DNA from: Megaleporinus macrocephalus
Taxonomy: Eukaryota > Chordata > Actinopteri > Characiformes > Anostomidae
NCBI GenBank assembly: GCA_021613375.1
Contig: CM038702.1
Coordinates: 30,633,686 to 30,697,685 of the forward strand
Direction: 5' to 3'
Length of the DNA: 64,000 bases
Shown here: piece by piece, positions 28,101 to 40,767 of the stretch
Layout of the letters: every line of letters starts with the position of its first letter
How positions within the stretch are numbered: the stretch's first letter is position 1
Translations under genes and position numbers: made by a program
The notes under the pieces: generated by a model
What the model was told of the DNA's origin: nothing
Databases searched by the model: none
Seen by the model: the letters and a program-made list of their open reading frames with translations, nothing else

Positions 28101-31100
28101 AACTATCAGTAACTCACTAAGAACACGTGTCTACACATCAAACTATCAGTAACTCACTAAGAACACGTTTCTACATATCAAACTATCAGTAACTCACTAA
28201 GAACACGTCTCTACACATTAAACTATCAGTAACTCACTAAGAACACCTCTCTACACATCAAACTATCAGTAACTCACTAAGAACACTTCTCTACACATCA
28301 AACTATCAGTAACTCACTAAGAACAACTCTCTACACATCAAACTATCAGTAACTCACTAAGAACACTTCTCTACACATCAAACTATCAGTAACTCACTAA
28401 GAACACGTTTCTACATATCAAACTATCAGTAACTCACTAAGAACACGTTTCTACATATCAAACTATCAGTAACTCACTAAAAACACCTCTCTACACATCA
28501 AACTATCAGTAACTCACTAAGAACACTTCTCTACAAATCAAACTATCAGTAACTCACTAAGAACACGTCTCTACAAATCAAACTATCAGTAACTCACTAA
28601 GAACACTTCTCTACACATCAAACTATCAGTGACTCACTAAGAACACTTCTCTACACATCAAACTATTAGTAACTCACTAAGAACACTTCTCTACACATCA
28701 AACTATCAGTAACTCACTAAGAACACGTCTCTACATATCAAAGTATCAGTAACTCACTAAGAACACGTTTCAACATATCAAACTATCAGTAACTCACTAA
28801 GAATACATCTCTACATATCAAACTATCAGTAACTCACTAAGAACACTTCTCTACACATCAAACTATTAGTAACTCACTAAGAACACTTCTCTACACATCA
28901 AACTATCAGTAACTTACTAAGAACACTTCTCTACACATCAAACTATCAGTAACTGACTAAGAACACATCTCTACATATCAAACTATCAGTAACTCACTAA
29001 CACGTCTCTACACATCAAACTATCAGTAACTCACTAAGAACACTTCTCTACACATCAAAGTATCAGTAACTCACTAAGAACACGTCTCTACACATCAAAC
29101 TATCAGTAACTCACTAAGAACACGTTTCTACATATCAAACTATCAGTAACTCACTAAGAACACATCTCTACATATCAAACTATCAGTAACTCACTAACAC
29201 GTCTCTACACATCAAACTATCAGTAACTCACTAAGAACACGTTTCTACATATCAAACTATCAGTAACTCACTAAGAACACGTCTCTACACATCAAACTAT
29301 CAGTAACTCACTAAGAACACGTTTCTAAACATCAAACTATCAGTGACTCACTAAGAACACGTTTCTACATATCAAACTATCAGTAACTCACTAAGAACAC
29401 TTCTCTACACATCAAACTATCAGTAACTCACTAAGAACACGTTTCTACACATCAAACTATCAGTAACTCACTAAGAACACGTGTCTACACATCAAACTAT
29501 CAGTAACTCACTAAGAACACGTTTCTACATATCAAACTATCAGTAACTCACTAAGAACACGTCTCTACACATCAAACTATCAGTAACTCACTAAGAACAC
29601 GTTTCTAAACATCAAACTATCAGTGACTCACTAAGAACACGTTTCTACATATCAAACTATCAGTAACTCACTAAGAACACGTCTCTACACATCAAACTAT
29701 CAGTAACTCACAAAGAACACGTTTCTACACATCAAACTATCAGTAACTCACTAAGAACACGTGTCTACACATCAAACTATCAGTAACTCACTAAGAACAC
29801 GTTTCTACATATCAAACTATCAGTAACTCACTAAGAACACGTCTCTACACATCAAACTATCAGTAACTCACTAAGAACACCTCTCTACACATCGAACTAT
29901 CAGTAACTCACTAAGAACACTTCTCTACACATCAAACTATCAGTAACTCACTAAGAATAACTCTACACATCAAACTATCAGTAACTCACTAAGAACACTT
30001 CTCTACACATCAAACTATCAGTAACTCACTAAGAACACGTCTCTACATATCAAAGTATCAGTAACTCACTAAGAACACATCTCTACATATCAAACTATCA
30101 GTAACTCACTAACACGTCTCTACACATCAAACTATCAGTAACTCACTAAGAACACTTCTCTACACATCAAACTATCAGTAACTTACTAAGAACACGTCTC
30201 TACATATCAAAGTATCAGTAACTCACTAAGAACACGTCTCTACACATCAAACTATCAGTAACTCACTAGGAACACGTTTCTACATATCAAACTATCAGTA
30301 ACTCACTAAGAACACATCTCTACATATCAAACTATCAGTAACTCACTAACACATCTCTACACATCAAATTATCAGCAACTCACTAAGAACACGTTTCTAC
30401 ATATCAAACTATCAGTAACTCACTAAGAACACGTCTCTACACATCAAACTATCAGTACCTCACTAAGAACACGTTTCTAAACATCAAACTATCAGTGACT
30501 CACTAAGAACACGTTTCTACATATCAAACTATCAGTAACTCACTAAGAACACGTTTCTACATATCAAACTATCAGTAACTCACTAAGAACACGTCTCTAC
30601 ACATCAAACTATCAGTAACTCACTAAGAACACATTTCTACATATCAAACTATCAGTAACTCACTAAGAACACGTGTCTACACATCAAACTATCAGTAACT
30701 CACTAAGAACACGTTTCTACATATCAAACTATCAGTAACTCACTAAGAACATGTCTCTACACATCAAACTATCAGTAACTCACTAAGAACACCTCTCTAC
30801 ACATCAAACTATCAGTAACTCACTAAGAACACTTCTCTACACATCAAACTATCAGTAACTCACTAAGAACACGTGTCTACACATCAAACTATCAGTAACT
30901 CACTAAGAACACTTCTCTACACATCAAACTATCAGTAACTCACTAAGAACACTTCTCTACATATCAAACTATCAGTAACTCACTAAGAACACGTTTCTAC
31001 ATATCAAACTATCAGTAACTCACTAAGAACACCTCTCTACACATCAAACTATCAGTAACTCACTAAGAACACTTCTCTACAAATCAAACTATCAGTAACT

Positions 31101-33684
31101 CACTAAGAACACGTCTCTACAAATCAAACTATCAGTAACTCACTAAGAACACGTTTCTACATATCAAACTATCAGTAACTCACTAAGAACACCTCTCTAC
31201 ACATCAAACTATCAGTAACTCACTAAGAACACTTCTCTACAAATCAAACTATCAGTAACTCACTAAAAACACGTCTCTACACATCAAACTATCAGTAACT
31301 CACTAAGAACACGTCTCTACACATTAAACTATCAGTAACTCACTAAGAACACCTCTCTACACATCAAACTATCAGTAACTCACTAAGAACACTTCTCTAC
31401 ACATCAAACTATCAGTAACTCACTAAGAACAACTCTCTACACATCAAACTATCAGTAACTCACTAAGAACACCTCTCTACACATCAAACTATCAGTAACT
31501 CACTAAGAACACTTCTCTACACATCAAACTATCAGTAACTCACTAAGAACAACTCTCTACACATCAAACTATCAGTAACTCACTAAGAACACGTCTCTAC
31601 ACATTAAACTATCAGTAACTCACTAAGAACACCTCTCTACACATCAAACTATCAGTAACTCACTAAGAACACTTCTCTACACATCAAACTATCAGTAACT
31701 CACTAAGAACAACTCTCTACACATCAAACTATCAGTAACTCACTAAGAACACTTCTCTACACATCAAACTATCAGTAACTCACTAAGAACACAATTCTAC
31801 TTATCAAACTATCAGTAACTCACTAAGAACACATCTCTACATATCAAACTATCAGTAACTCACTAAAAACACCTCTCTACACATCAAACTATCAGTAACT
31901 CACTAAGAACACTTCTCTACAAATCAAACTATCAGTAACTCACTAAGAACACGTCTCTACAAATCAAACTATCAGTAACTCACTAAGAACACGTTTCTAC
32001 ATATGAAACTATCAGTAACTCACTAAGAACACCTCTCTACATATCAAAGTATCAGTAACTCACTAAGAACACGTTTCTACATATCAAACTATCAGTAACT
32101 CACTAAGAACACTTCTCTACACATCAAACTATCAGTAACTCACTAAGAACACCTCTCTACACATCAAACTATTAGTAACTCACTAAGAACACTTCTCTAC
32201 ACATCAAACTATCAGTAACTCACTAAGAACACTTCTCTACACATCAAACTATTAGTAACTCACTAAGAACACTTCTCTACACATCAAACTATCAGTAACT
32301 CACTAAGAACACGTCTCTACATATCAAAGTATCAGTAACTCACTAAGAACACGTTTCTACATATCAAACTATCAGTAACTCACTAAGAACACATCTCTAC
32401 ATATCAAACTATCAGTAACTCACTAAGAACACTTCTCTACACATCAAACTATTAGTAACTCACTAAGAACACTTCTCTACACATCAAACTATCAGTAACT
32501 TACTAAGAACACTTCTCTACACATCAAACTATCAGTAACTCACTAAGAACAACTCTACACATCAAACTATCAGTAACTCACTAAGAACACTTCTCTACAC
32601 ATCAAACTATCAGTAACTCACTAAGAACAACTCTCTACACATCAAACTATCAGTAACTCACTAAGAACACGTTTCTACATATCAAACTATCAGTAACTCA
32701 CTAAGAACACGTCTCTACACATCAAACTATCAGTAACTCACTAAGAACATGTTTCTACATATCAAACTATCAGTAACTCACTAAGAACACGTGTCTACAC
32801 AGCAAACTATCAGTAACTCACTAAGAACACGTTTCTACATATCAAACTATCAGTAACTCACTAAGAACATGTCTCTACACATCAAACTATCAGTAACTCA
32901 CTAAGAACACCTCTCTACACATCAAACTATCAGTAACTCACTAAGAACACTTCTCTACACATCAAACTATCAGTAACTCACTAAGAACAACTCTACACAT
33001 CAAACTATCAGTAACTCACTAAGAACACTTCTCTACACATCAAACTATCAGTAACTCACTAAGAACACTTCTCTACATATCAAACTATCAGTAACTCACT
33101 AAGAACACGTTTCTACATATCAAACTATCAGTAACTCACTAAGAACACCTCTCTACACATCAAACTATCAGTAACTCACTAAGAACACTTCTCTACAAAT
33201 CAAACTATCAGTGACTCACTAAGAACACATCTCTACATATCAAACTATCAGTAACTCACTAACAACACGTTTCTACATATCAAACTATCAGTAACTCACT
33301 AAGAACACTTCTCTACACATCAAACTATCAGTAACTCACTAAGAACACTTCTCTACATATCAAACTATCAGTAACTCACTAAGAACACTTCTATACATAT
33401 CAAACTATCAGTAACTCACTAAGAACACTTCTCTACATATCAAACTATCAGTAACTCACTAAGAACACTTCTCTACATATCAAACTATCAGTAACTCACT
33501 AAGAACACTTCTCTACACATCAAACTATCAGTAACTCACTAAGAACACTTCTCTACATATCAAACTATCAGTAACTCACTAAGAACACTTCTCTACACAT
33601 CAAACTATCAGTAACTCACTAAGAACACTTCTCTACACATCAAACTATCAGTAACTCACTAACAACACGTCTCTACACAGCAAA
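19140..33684. repeat. 40-bp minisatellite, about 14.5 kb, ~360 copies
   Basis: The unit is cgtttctaca tatcaaacta tcagtaactc actaagaaca (shown in tens), with common alternates cgtctctaca, cttctctaca, catcaaacta and aactctctac. Copies mostly differ at a few fixed positions. Length variants occur: 37-bp units lacking 3 bp of aagaac (near 22455, 22690, 25285, 25525, 27565, 27800, 29000, 29195, 30105, 30345) and a 38-bp type (aacaactctac, near 32550, 32990). It lies wholly within syn3 intron 2. No spacers interrupt it, so it is not a CRISPR array. Array length in an assembly may be collapsed or expanded. Confidence 0.97.
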
Positions 33685-34634
33685 TGGACTCTGGGATGGA
33701 CATCTGGAATGGCTTGGCTGATGCCTTAGGAAGTTCAACAAATGTCTGTTGGGTAGTCTTGCTTTATGTGTGAGGCTTGAGCTGCAGTCCTTCACAAAAA
33801 TTTAAAGCATCTAATTAACCACATGTTTCTACTGAGTCTGACTGGGGTGCCATAGTTCGGAAACAACTTTTTTTTGTTCTTTCCTCAACAACCTCCCATC
33901 ATTTCCCCTTAAACAGAGAGATGGTACCACAACAACAGTCACAAAGCAAACATGCTCCCTTTAAACTTTCCCTTCTGGCTGGCTGCTCAGATCTTCCTTT
34001 CCCATAAAAATCCCAGCAGCTCCTTTCAAAGACAAACCAAGTCTGCTCAATGGCTTGCAGATGTATAGCGAACGTGGAGAGATGTTATCAGCTCACTGAA
34101 ATAACGAGTGTCTAGACTCCTGCCAATACTACATACTGTAGGCATGGGTTGTGCTGATGTAAGCTTACATGAAAAGGTGTGAACATAATTGGTTTAACCC
34201 TTCAAAGTCACTGGCATGGCCAGAAATAACAAAAGCACAGAGTGTTTTTATAGTAATCCTTTCTTACTCATAGTTCATTTTAGCAAGTGGAGAAATTCGG
34301 TCAGAAGTTTGAATTCTAAACTTTTAACAGAAAAAGTTACAAGTGCAGACGGTCATGATACTCTATGACTTTCCAGTCTGCAAAACTACCAGGGCTGGAG
34401 TGGGACCTGGAGTCACATGATGCATACCAGCCCACACACACACTGTGATTCAAAAATCATAGATAAACTTTCAAACCACACTACTGCCACTTCCACTCTG
34501 ATACCAAACAATAATAATAAAACAAAAAGCTAGTTTCACATAAACACAACTAACACTGCAGCACACTTCACTATACAGCATATGGCCTCTCAGAGACACA
34601 TCTTCTGCCCAGAGACAAAACTAAAGCTGCGTTA
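33685..34634. other. Intron 2 sequence without recognised features
   Basis: Unique-looking sequence between the 40-bp array and the TA-flanked transposon. No exon or RNA gene was seen. Confidence 0.5.
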
Positions 34635-35994
34635 CAGTTTTTTCCAATTGCTAAAACACAATTTTGTAAACTAGGCTTGTTTTTTCAAAATACTTAACAC
34701 AATTTACAAAACCACACACCCAAACTGCAAAATACCTCATATATCGTGCAAAATGAAGCACTGCAACCAAAACAACATACAGCATTATCAAAATCAAACT
34801 TTTTCACCAACTGGCACACACTTCATTCATACTACCAGATTTGTGTCTAACCAACTACACACTGTTGGGCGTAATGAAAAGCACTCTCATCTTCAGCAAG
34901 CTCTGCCATAATACTAAAATAGTCTAGATTGTTCACATTCACAGAAATATTTACAGATACACACACACACTGCTGTTATATTTTTATTTTTCACCAAACA
35001 AGTCAATGCAACATATGATAGACAGATATATAGATATATTTACACTGGAGTGAACAAAAATATGCTCTCAAAAAAATTAAAAAACTAAAAAACTAAAAAA
35101 GAAAATTACAGATAAAATGTGCAAATGTGCATTTGACCCCTTCTGCCACCATGGTTGCATCTCTCAGTAAACAGAAAAATATATATATATAGGGCTTGGA
35201 CAATGCAGCCTAAAGATATTTCCCCCATAGTAGAGTAAATATACAGGAAATCTGTACAGTCAGTGTATGACATCAGCCATTCATGAGGTAAACAGTTGGT
35301 GTCATCCAACTGATACACAATGATATGAGCTATACTACAGAAATTTTATTTGCATACATAAACTCCAGTCTAAATGTCCGGATGACAGAGGCGACAGTAA
35401 AATGGCTCAAGTTGGGCTGCACTCTCTGTCCAGCCTCTCGCATTGTCAGCGCATGGTTAATGGTTGGAAATGATCAACTAAGCTTACTCAGATTTCAATT
35501 GAAAGTTGTTGTCTTCTTTGGCCATGAACTCCTCTAACAGCTCTACCCCTATCTCTCACTCTTCCTACCACTCTTACTCTCACCCTCCCTCTTCCTCTCT
35601 CTGCAACGTCTTCCATTATTGTTGTAAAGAAAGGTGCTCACCTGTGGTCTTTTTATAGAGCTTACTTCCTGACTGAAGTTAACCCTTAACAATTAACCCT
35701 TCAGGTGTTTGGCCTGGTGGCACATATATTTGCCAAATAGCTCATGCAGTGTCATTCTGAATGGCAGTGTTTTGATATGGCAAACACGTGACTTTATGTG
35801 AGATTGTTGTGTGTTATGCAGAGGAACGTGTGCAGTGTGTTTAAAAAGAGACATTTTAAATTGCAAAATGTGTTTAAAGCAGAAAACGAGTTTAGAGTTT
35901 TGGAGACTTGAGAAGAGGTTTTGCTCTCTGTGTGTCAGTTAAAATAATTGTGCTGTGCATGTCATTTTAGTGTGTTAGAAATTGGAAAAAACTG
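34635..35994 (-). mobile_element. TIR DNA transposon, 1360 bp, TA-flanked (Tc1/mariner superfamily-like)
   Basis: Terminal inverted repeats CAGTTTTTTCCAATTGCTAA and (right end, reverse complement) CAGTTTTTTCCAATTTCTAA are flanked by TA on both sides (34633-34634 and 35995-35996). The minus strand carries a decayed transposase N-terminus (35330-35461). The DDE catalytic domain was not recognised, so the copy is probably dead. Confidence 0.75.
35330..35461 (-). pseudogene. Transposase N-terminal helix-turn-helix relic
   Basis: The frame reads INHALTMREAGQRVQPNLSH then FTVASVIRTFR and soon hits a stop. The pattern 'G.SMREAG.RVQPN.SR.TVA.IIR.FR' is familiar from a Tc1-like transposase group abundant in fish, in which this is the DNA-binding part. 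The reading frame is open for only 43 codons. Confidence 0.6.
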
Positions 35995-35996
35995 TA

Positions 35997-37193
35997 AAAA
36001 GCAAATACAACCACATTGCTTATACTGCACTATGAGTGAGTGGGCTTCTATTAGTGGTGTACTAATTTTCTGCTTACTTTTAGTGTAGTGCACAGCTGAG
36101 GTGTGCAGAGTGGAGGGGAAACAACACAGAAAACTTAAAAAGCCAAAACTAATCATTTAACGGGCTGAGGTTAACAGGTGTTTGAACATAACTGGTATAT
36201 AAGAAGCTATAACTTTAGCTTCATCTAATCTCTGCCCATACAAGTCTATATACATCAGTTTTTTGTACTTAATGTAATCTTATTATCGTTAACTCACAAA
36301 CAATCTTGTTATTTGAGAGTTAATGAAAGAATACACAGACAGACTGCTAGATAGCAAGCTAACATTAACTTAACATTAGCCGTGCTCCATGTTTTTCTCA
36401 GGTTTAATTGCTTTAATCCACATCCTACACTCACTACAAGATTGGTCACCTAGAGTTTAGGGCAATTGGAGTGAAGGGTGGGGTAGAATAAGAGATAGTC
36501 TGAGTAGTGACTGACACATTCATTAGCCACTCAGATGACAGAATAATTTCATTTTAACGCCCTTGCTGAAGTGGTCCTCTAAGTGATCGCCTAGTTTGCC
36601 TATATGGGCACAACAGCTCTGCCTCGATGTAACTCTCTGAGTGTTCTTGCATTTATATACATGAGTTCTTGCGCTTATATACATACAATCCAGCACTAGA
36701 TTCTACAAATGAAAACAGAAATCGTTATAACTTAGTATTCTGATGTTTGAGCTTTATACTTTCAAATCCATTTATACTATGTAGTCTATAATTGATCAAA
36801 CTGGTGTAAAATAAAATACTTTTTCAATGAGTTTGCCTGGAAGAAAAGAAGGAAATGACCAAATGACATAATAACAGGAAGATCTAACTGTCCTGGAAAG
36901 AAAATCTCTACCTGTACTTAGCAGTTCACATCTGTGGTGCCAAACAGATCCTAAACTGCCAGACAAAGCTGTTGTTCACAAGATGTGGGCATTTGCGGTT
37001 ATATCAGTTCAGCTGAGATAAACCAGCACCTAGACAAGCATCCACAAAACGCCTCATAGTAAGACTGCTGGTTTTGAACCAGTTCCACTGGCTTGAGATC
37101 AGTGGAAGTGTAGAAACCCTGAAGCTTGATCAGCTTTGTGAGCGTGATCACAGATGGCTAAAACATTCCTGTGGCTAAACATGTTGAACCCAC
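35997..37193. other. Intron 2, donor-proximal part, no recognised features
   Basis: AT-rich sequence leading to the exon 2 donor. No mobile element was recognised. Confidence 0.5.
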
Positions 37194-37251
37194 CTGCTCC
37201 ACACGGATCTCATACTCTCCATTCAGCTTCCTGCCTCGGAAATACTTCGCC
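37194..37251 (-). CDS. syn3: Synapsin III, coding exon 2 (domain C)
   Basis: This 58-nt exon supplies the last base of the split Trp codon and then 19 codons, AKYFRGRKLNGEYEIRVEQ. They match the synapsin domain C segment that follows the HTDW motif (family form SKYFHGKK.NGE.EIRVEQ). On the minus strand the acceptor is preceded by a long pyrimidine tract (ttcttctttttctctgccag). The donor is CAG|gtgggt at 37194/37193. The frame joins exon 1 and exon 3 exactly (phase 2 in, phase 0 out). It is too short for a simple ORF scan, so homology and splice sites carry the call. It is separated from exon 1 by 12,952 bp and from exon 3 by 36,026 bp. Confidence 0.93.
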
Positions 37252-38649
37252 CTGGCAGAGAAAAAGAAGAACAAGTGTTTAGGATATATGTAATATTAAT
37301 TCTTTACCAAAACCAGTCAGTTAGGTTGTGTGGGTGTGTGTATAAGCATCTACTCTCATTTAAGAGGCTTTAACCTGCTTTTGGGCCAGGTGGTTGTAGG
37401 CCCTACGGGTCAAGTTAAAAAAAAAGATAAAATCAGTATAATCCAACACCACATCGGATTCCCTGCCGACTGATGTAGGCAAATGACTCCAGATTTAGTA
37501 AGCATGAAATAAGGTAGTCACACGGCTGACAAGCAGCAAAGCCAATGGCTAGTGTATCGGCACACCAAATGACAAATAACTCACAACCTTTGTTTTTAAT
37601 GTAAGTGCAACTTATAGAACTGCCATTCATTATTTCTCTATTACAGCCTTATAAACCCAGAGCCAGACAACCAAAAGCCACAGTCGGTCCCACTCCACAG
37701 CGCTGGTAGTATCTGATGTGTGAAACTTGCACTAAGAAGGCTGTCAATCTAAAGTGTAAATCATGTGTCTTTCAACTCTATTCAGAGCGACTGGCTCTGT
37801 GACATTTCACCTCACACTTTTTAGCTCAAAAAAAGTTTGCAAAGAGTCCAGTAGGTGACACCAAATGTGATAAACTCACAAAATTAATATTTGAAAAGTT
37901 TGTAAGTCAGTTTGTAAGTTACAATATAAAAAGTAAACCTATCCTGAACACAGAATTGCACTTGAGTCTATATGTGCTATATAGCTGCGCTTTATCCAAG
38001 CTCCACCACACCAATGTCCAGTAAGGGTTTCTCTGTGAATCACTGGTTTTTAGCATTACTAAAATAAGCAAGGTCTACACCAAAGTTTATATGATCATTC
38101 TAACACCTAAAATGACCCCATTCTCCTCCTCCTATTGGCTGAAACATCTTTAGTAATGTCCTAAATGTTAACATGGCAATCTGGCTTTCAGGGGGCTGAA
38201 CTGATGTTAAAGCACAGATATTGTAGTTGTTTTTTTAAGTCTGCTCTTGTAAAGCACATCTTTTTCTTTGTGATCATTTTGTGTTAAGGTTAAGTGCTTA
38301 TGTATTTTATCACATGTACCTGGTTTTAACAGTCACCTGTCAGCATCACAGCTGAAGTCTAACTAATTATGTACAACCAGCAGCTTCAGCACAAATAACT
38401 CTGCACATTAAATCATCATATTTCTCATTACACATAAAGACCAGAATATAAATTGCCTTCTCTATGCTCCTCTATAGCAACTGCTGTGACGAGACAACAG
38501 TGAGACCATTCAGTCTAATAAGAAACTACAGACCTTTTAGAAATCGAATAATTAAAAATATATATGTTTAAATATAAGTTTCTAAGAGCTTCCACATGCA
38601 TGAATGCAATAAATAAATGTGTTATATTCGGGCTATCAAACAGCTTCTA
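37252..38649. other. syn3 intron 1, acceptor-proximal part
   Basis: It contains the exon 2 polypyrimidine tract (37252-37285 on the minus strand). Nothing else was recognised. Confidence 0.55.
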
Positions 38650-38885
38650 ATTTGCTGGCACAGTGGGTAGCACTGTCACCTCACAACAAGAAGGGCTTCG
38701 GGTTTGATTGGCCAGGAAAGTGCTATGTCCTCCCTGTGTTTCCTCATTCGGTTTACCTTCCTGCAGTCAGGTGAGTTGGAGATACTAACATGCCCTTAGG
38801 TGTGCACACCGGTGTGTCTGTCCAGGGTGTTTCCTGCCCTCCACCCAATGAGCACTGCAACAGGCTCTGACACCTAGTCTACCTG
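38650..38885 (+). mobile_element. tRNA-derived SINE relic
   Basis: An A-box-like TGGCACAGTGG (38656-38666) is followed by a B-box-like GGTTTGATTG (38701-38710) at tRNA-like spacing. Downstream text (gaGTTGGAGATACTAACATG near 38772) matches a SINE family I recall from fish. The A and B boxes are the RNA polymerase III promoter of such elements. It is diverged and lacks a clear tail. Confidence 0.65.
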
Positions 38886-40282
38886 AACATATCTCTTTAA
38901 AAGCCATTTACTGTACTGAAACAAAATAATTGAACATTCTCTCACAGTAGCAGTCTAGAGTTATGCATATGAACCAAACATAAAAAAAAGTCTTTGTGGA
39001 GAACTAATCATAAACAATAAAATGGATAGAGTTATAGTAAATAAAAAGGAAGAAAAAGCCATTTATAATTTAATGACAACAAAAAGGAGCGATTTACTAA
39101 ATTTGCATGTAAATATGTTAACACGTTAAGTTATCTTTAAAAAATGTATACATTCTATAAAAGCCACACTTATAACAACACGTGCCGATCACAAAAAATA
39201 AACATTGCAGACGACTAATTCTGAAACATGTCAGATATTCATTTGTACAATTTCTTAAAACTACCTCAACACATTTCTCAGAACAGAGGGTTTAGTGTTT
39301 AGGGTGCTTGTCTCTGTACCAGATTAACATTTGCATTGTTGTGCACTTCACCTGTGTTCGCAAGCATCCTGACCTCAGCATCCCATTTCTAACGTGCCTT
39401 GCCTGGTGAATATACACACCACATATCATCCCATAATCAAGAAACCCTGGGCAGGAAATAATGTCTGGAATGCAACTGAAGACAAAAACAATCTATCATC
39501 GTCTTAAACAACTAAATCAAATTATGGCTGCAGATACTTCTGGAAGCATCTACAGGTGAATGACATAGTCCAGTGCTATAAAATGGAAATCCAGGCCTCT
39601 GCACTGAGACCCCCTTAAACGTTCTCCTCAGAAGAAATGAATACGATTCTCTGCCCAAAAAATTTTTAGGCGTATCAGTACGCCAAATGAGTCATGTGTT
39701 TGGGCTAAAGATGATATCTACAGCCACCAAAAAGAAAGTATGGTTTCATGTTTTCAGCGTGCGAGAGCAGGAGTTCTGATGATAAAAGAAAATTCACACA
39801 GCAAAGCCATGAAGAACACTGCTTCACTTCACTTTGCCGATACTTGTTATTCTTTGGAGGCTGATTTATAAAAACAAATAGATCAAGTGTAACTGGGACA
39901 GGACCTGCCAGCCCATAATCTGAACATGAAACAGTGGTCCAACTCCTACAGATGTGATGGATAGTCTGCATATTGCCAATAGACTGCACACTACAGAGCA
40001 CTGATAGGGGAGCTAGTGGGAGTGAATAAGAGATATAGGCAGAGAGAAAGAGAAAGATGGTTGAAAGAGGGTCTAATATGTTTTTATAATGTTTTCACGG
40101 TGTTTTGCAGCGCAGAATCATATCTCTCAGCCCCACTAGCTTGAGAAAATGTATGGTTTTATATAATTTTTCACATCTTCATTGATCAGTGTTCTCTCAC
40201 TACAATACCCAGCAAGCATTACACCCAGAATTTATCATGCAACCAGTGTCAGAGATAAGCTGCTGATCAACAGGCTAATAAA
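38886..40282. other. syn3 intron 1 sequence, nothing recognised
   Basis: AT-rich. The 98-codon frame at 39705-40001 (minus) has no known motif. Confidence 0.5.
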
Positions 40283-40767
40283 TAGGGGTGTAAGAAAATA
40301 TTGAAAATATCGACTATTGGGATTATTATGTTTGGTGATACTGTATCGATTCTTAAAAACACAGTATCGATACACAGATTCCTGGCAGACAGTGAATCAC
40401 TGTGTGTTGTGTTTAAACCCTCAGACCACTAGATGGCAGTGTTGTAATCCATTTTTAGCTCCACTCCAACATTAACAAGCAGCACAAGTGTGCAATGCTA
40501 TTGTAAGCATTGACAAATCTGTTCATATAGTGGTGTGTTTGTATAGTAGGTAGTAGTTTAGTAGTTTAGTAGTATAGTAGTTTGTATAAATAGTTTACTG
40601 TATAAATAGTTTAGTTGTATAAGTAGTTTAGTAGTTTAGTAGCATAGTAGTTTGTATAAATATATCACTTTGCTTGCAGTATTACAGTATATCGCAATAT
40701 ATTGAATCGTGACCGCTGCATCACAATAGGCATTGTATCGCCAGGTTCTTGCCAAAACACAGCCCTA
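40283..40767. mobile_element. Non-autonomous hAT-like element, 485 bp, 8-bp TSD
   Basis: The termini TAGGGGTGT and TAGGGCTGT (reverse complement of the right end) are flanked by perfect 8-bp duplications ctaataaa (40275-40282 and 40768-40775). Subterminal parts contain several atcgat/tatcg words. Inside, at 40548-40665, is a local tagtagttt(a) tandem run. No coding capacity. Confidence 0.8.

Noticed and set aside
19140..33684. CRISPR-like array or other prokaryotic repeat system
   Set aside because: Units are head to tail without unique spacers, and the context is a vertebrate intron.
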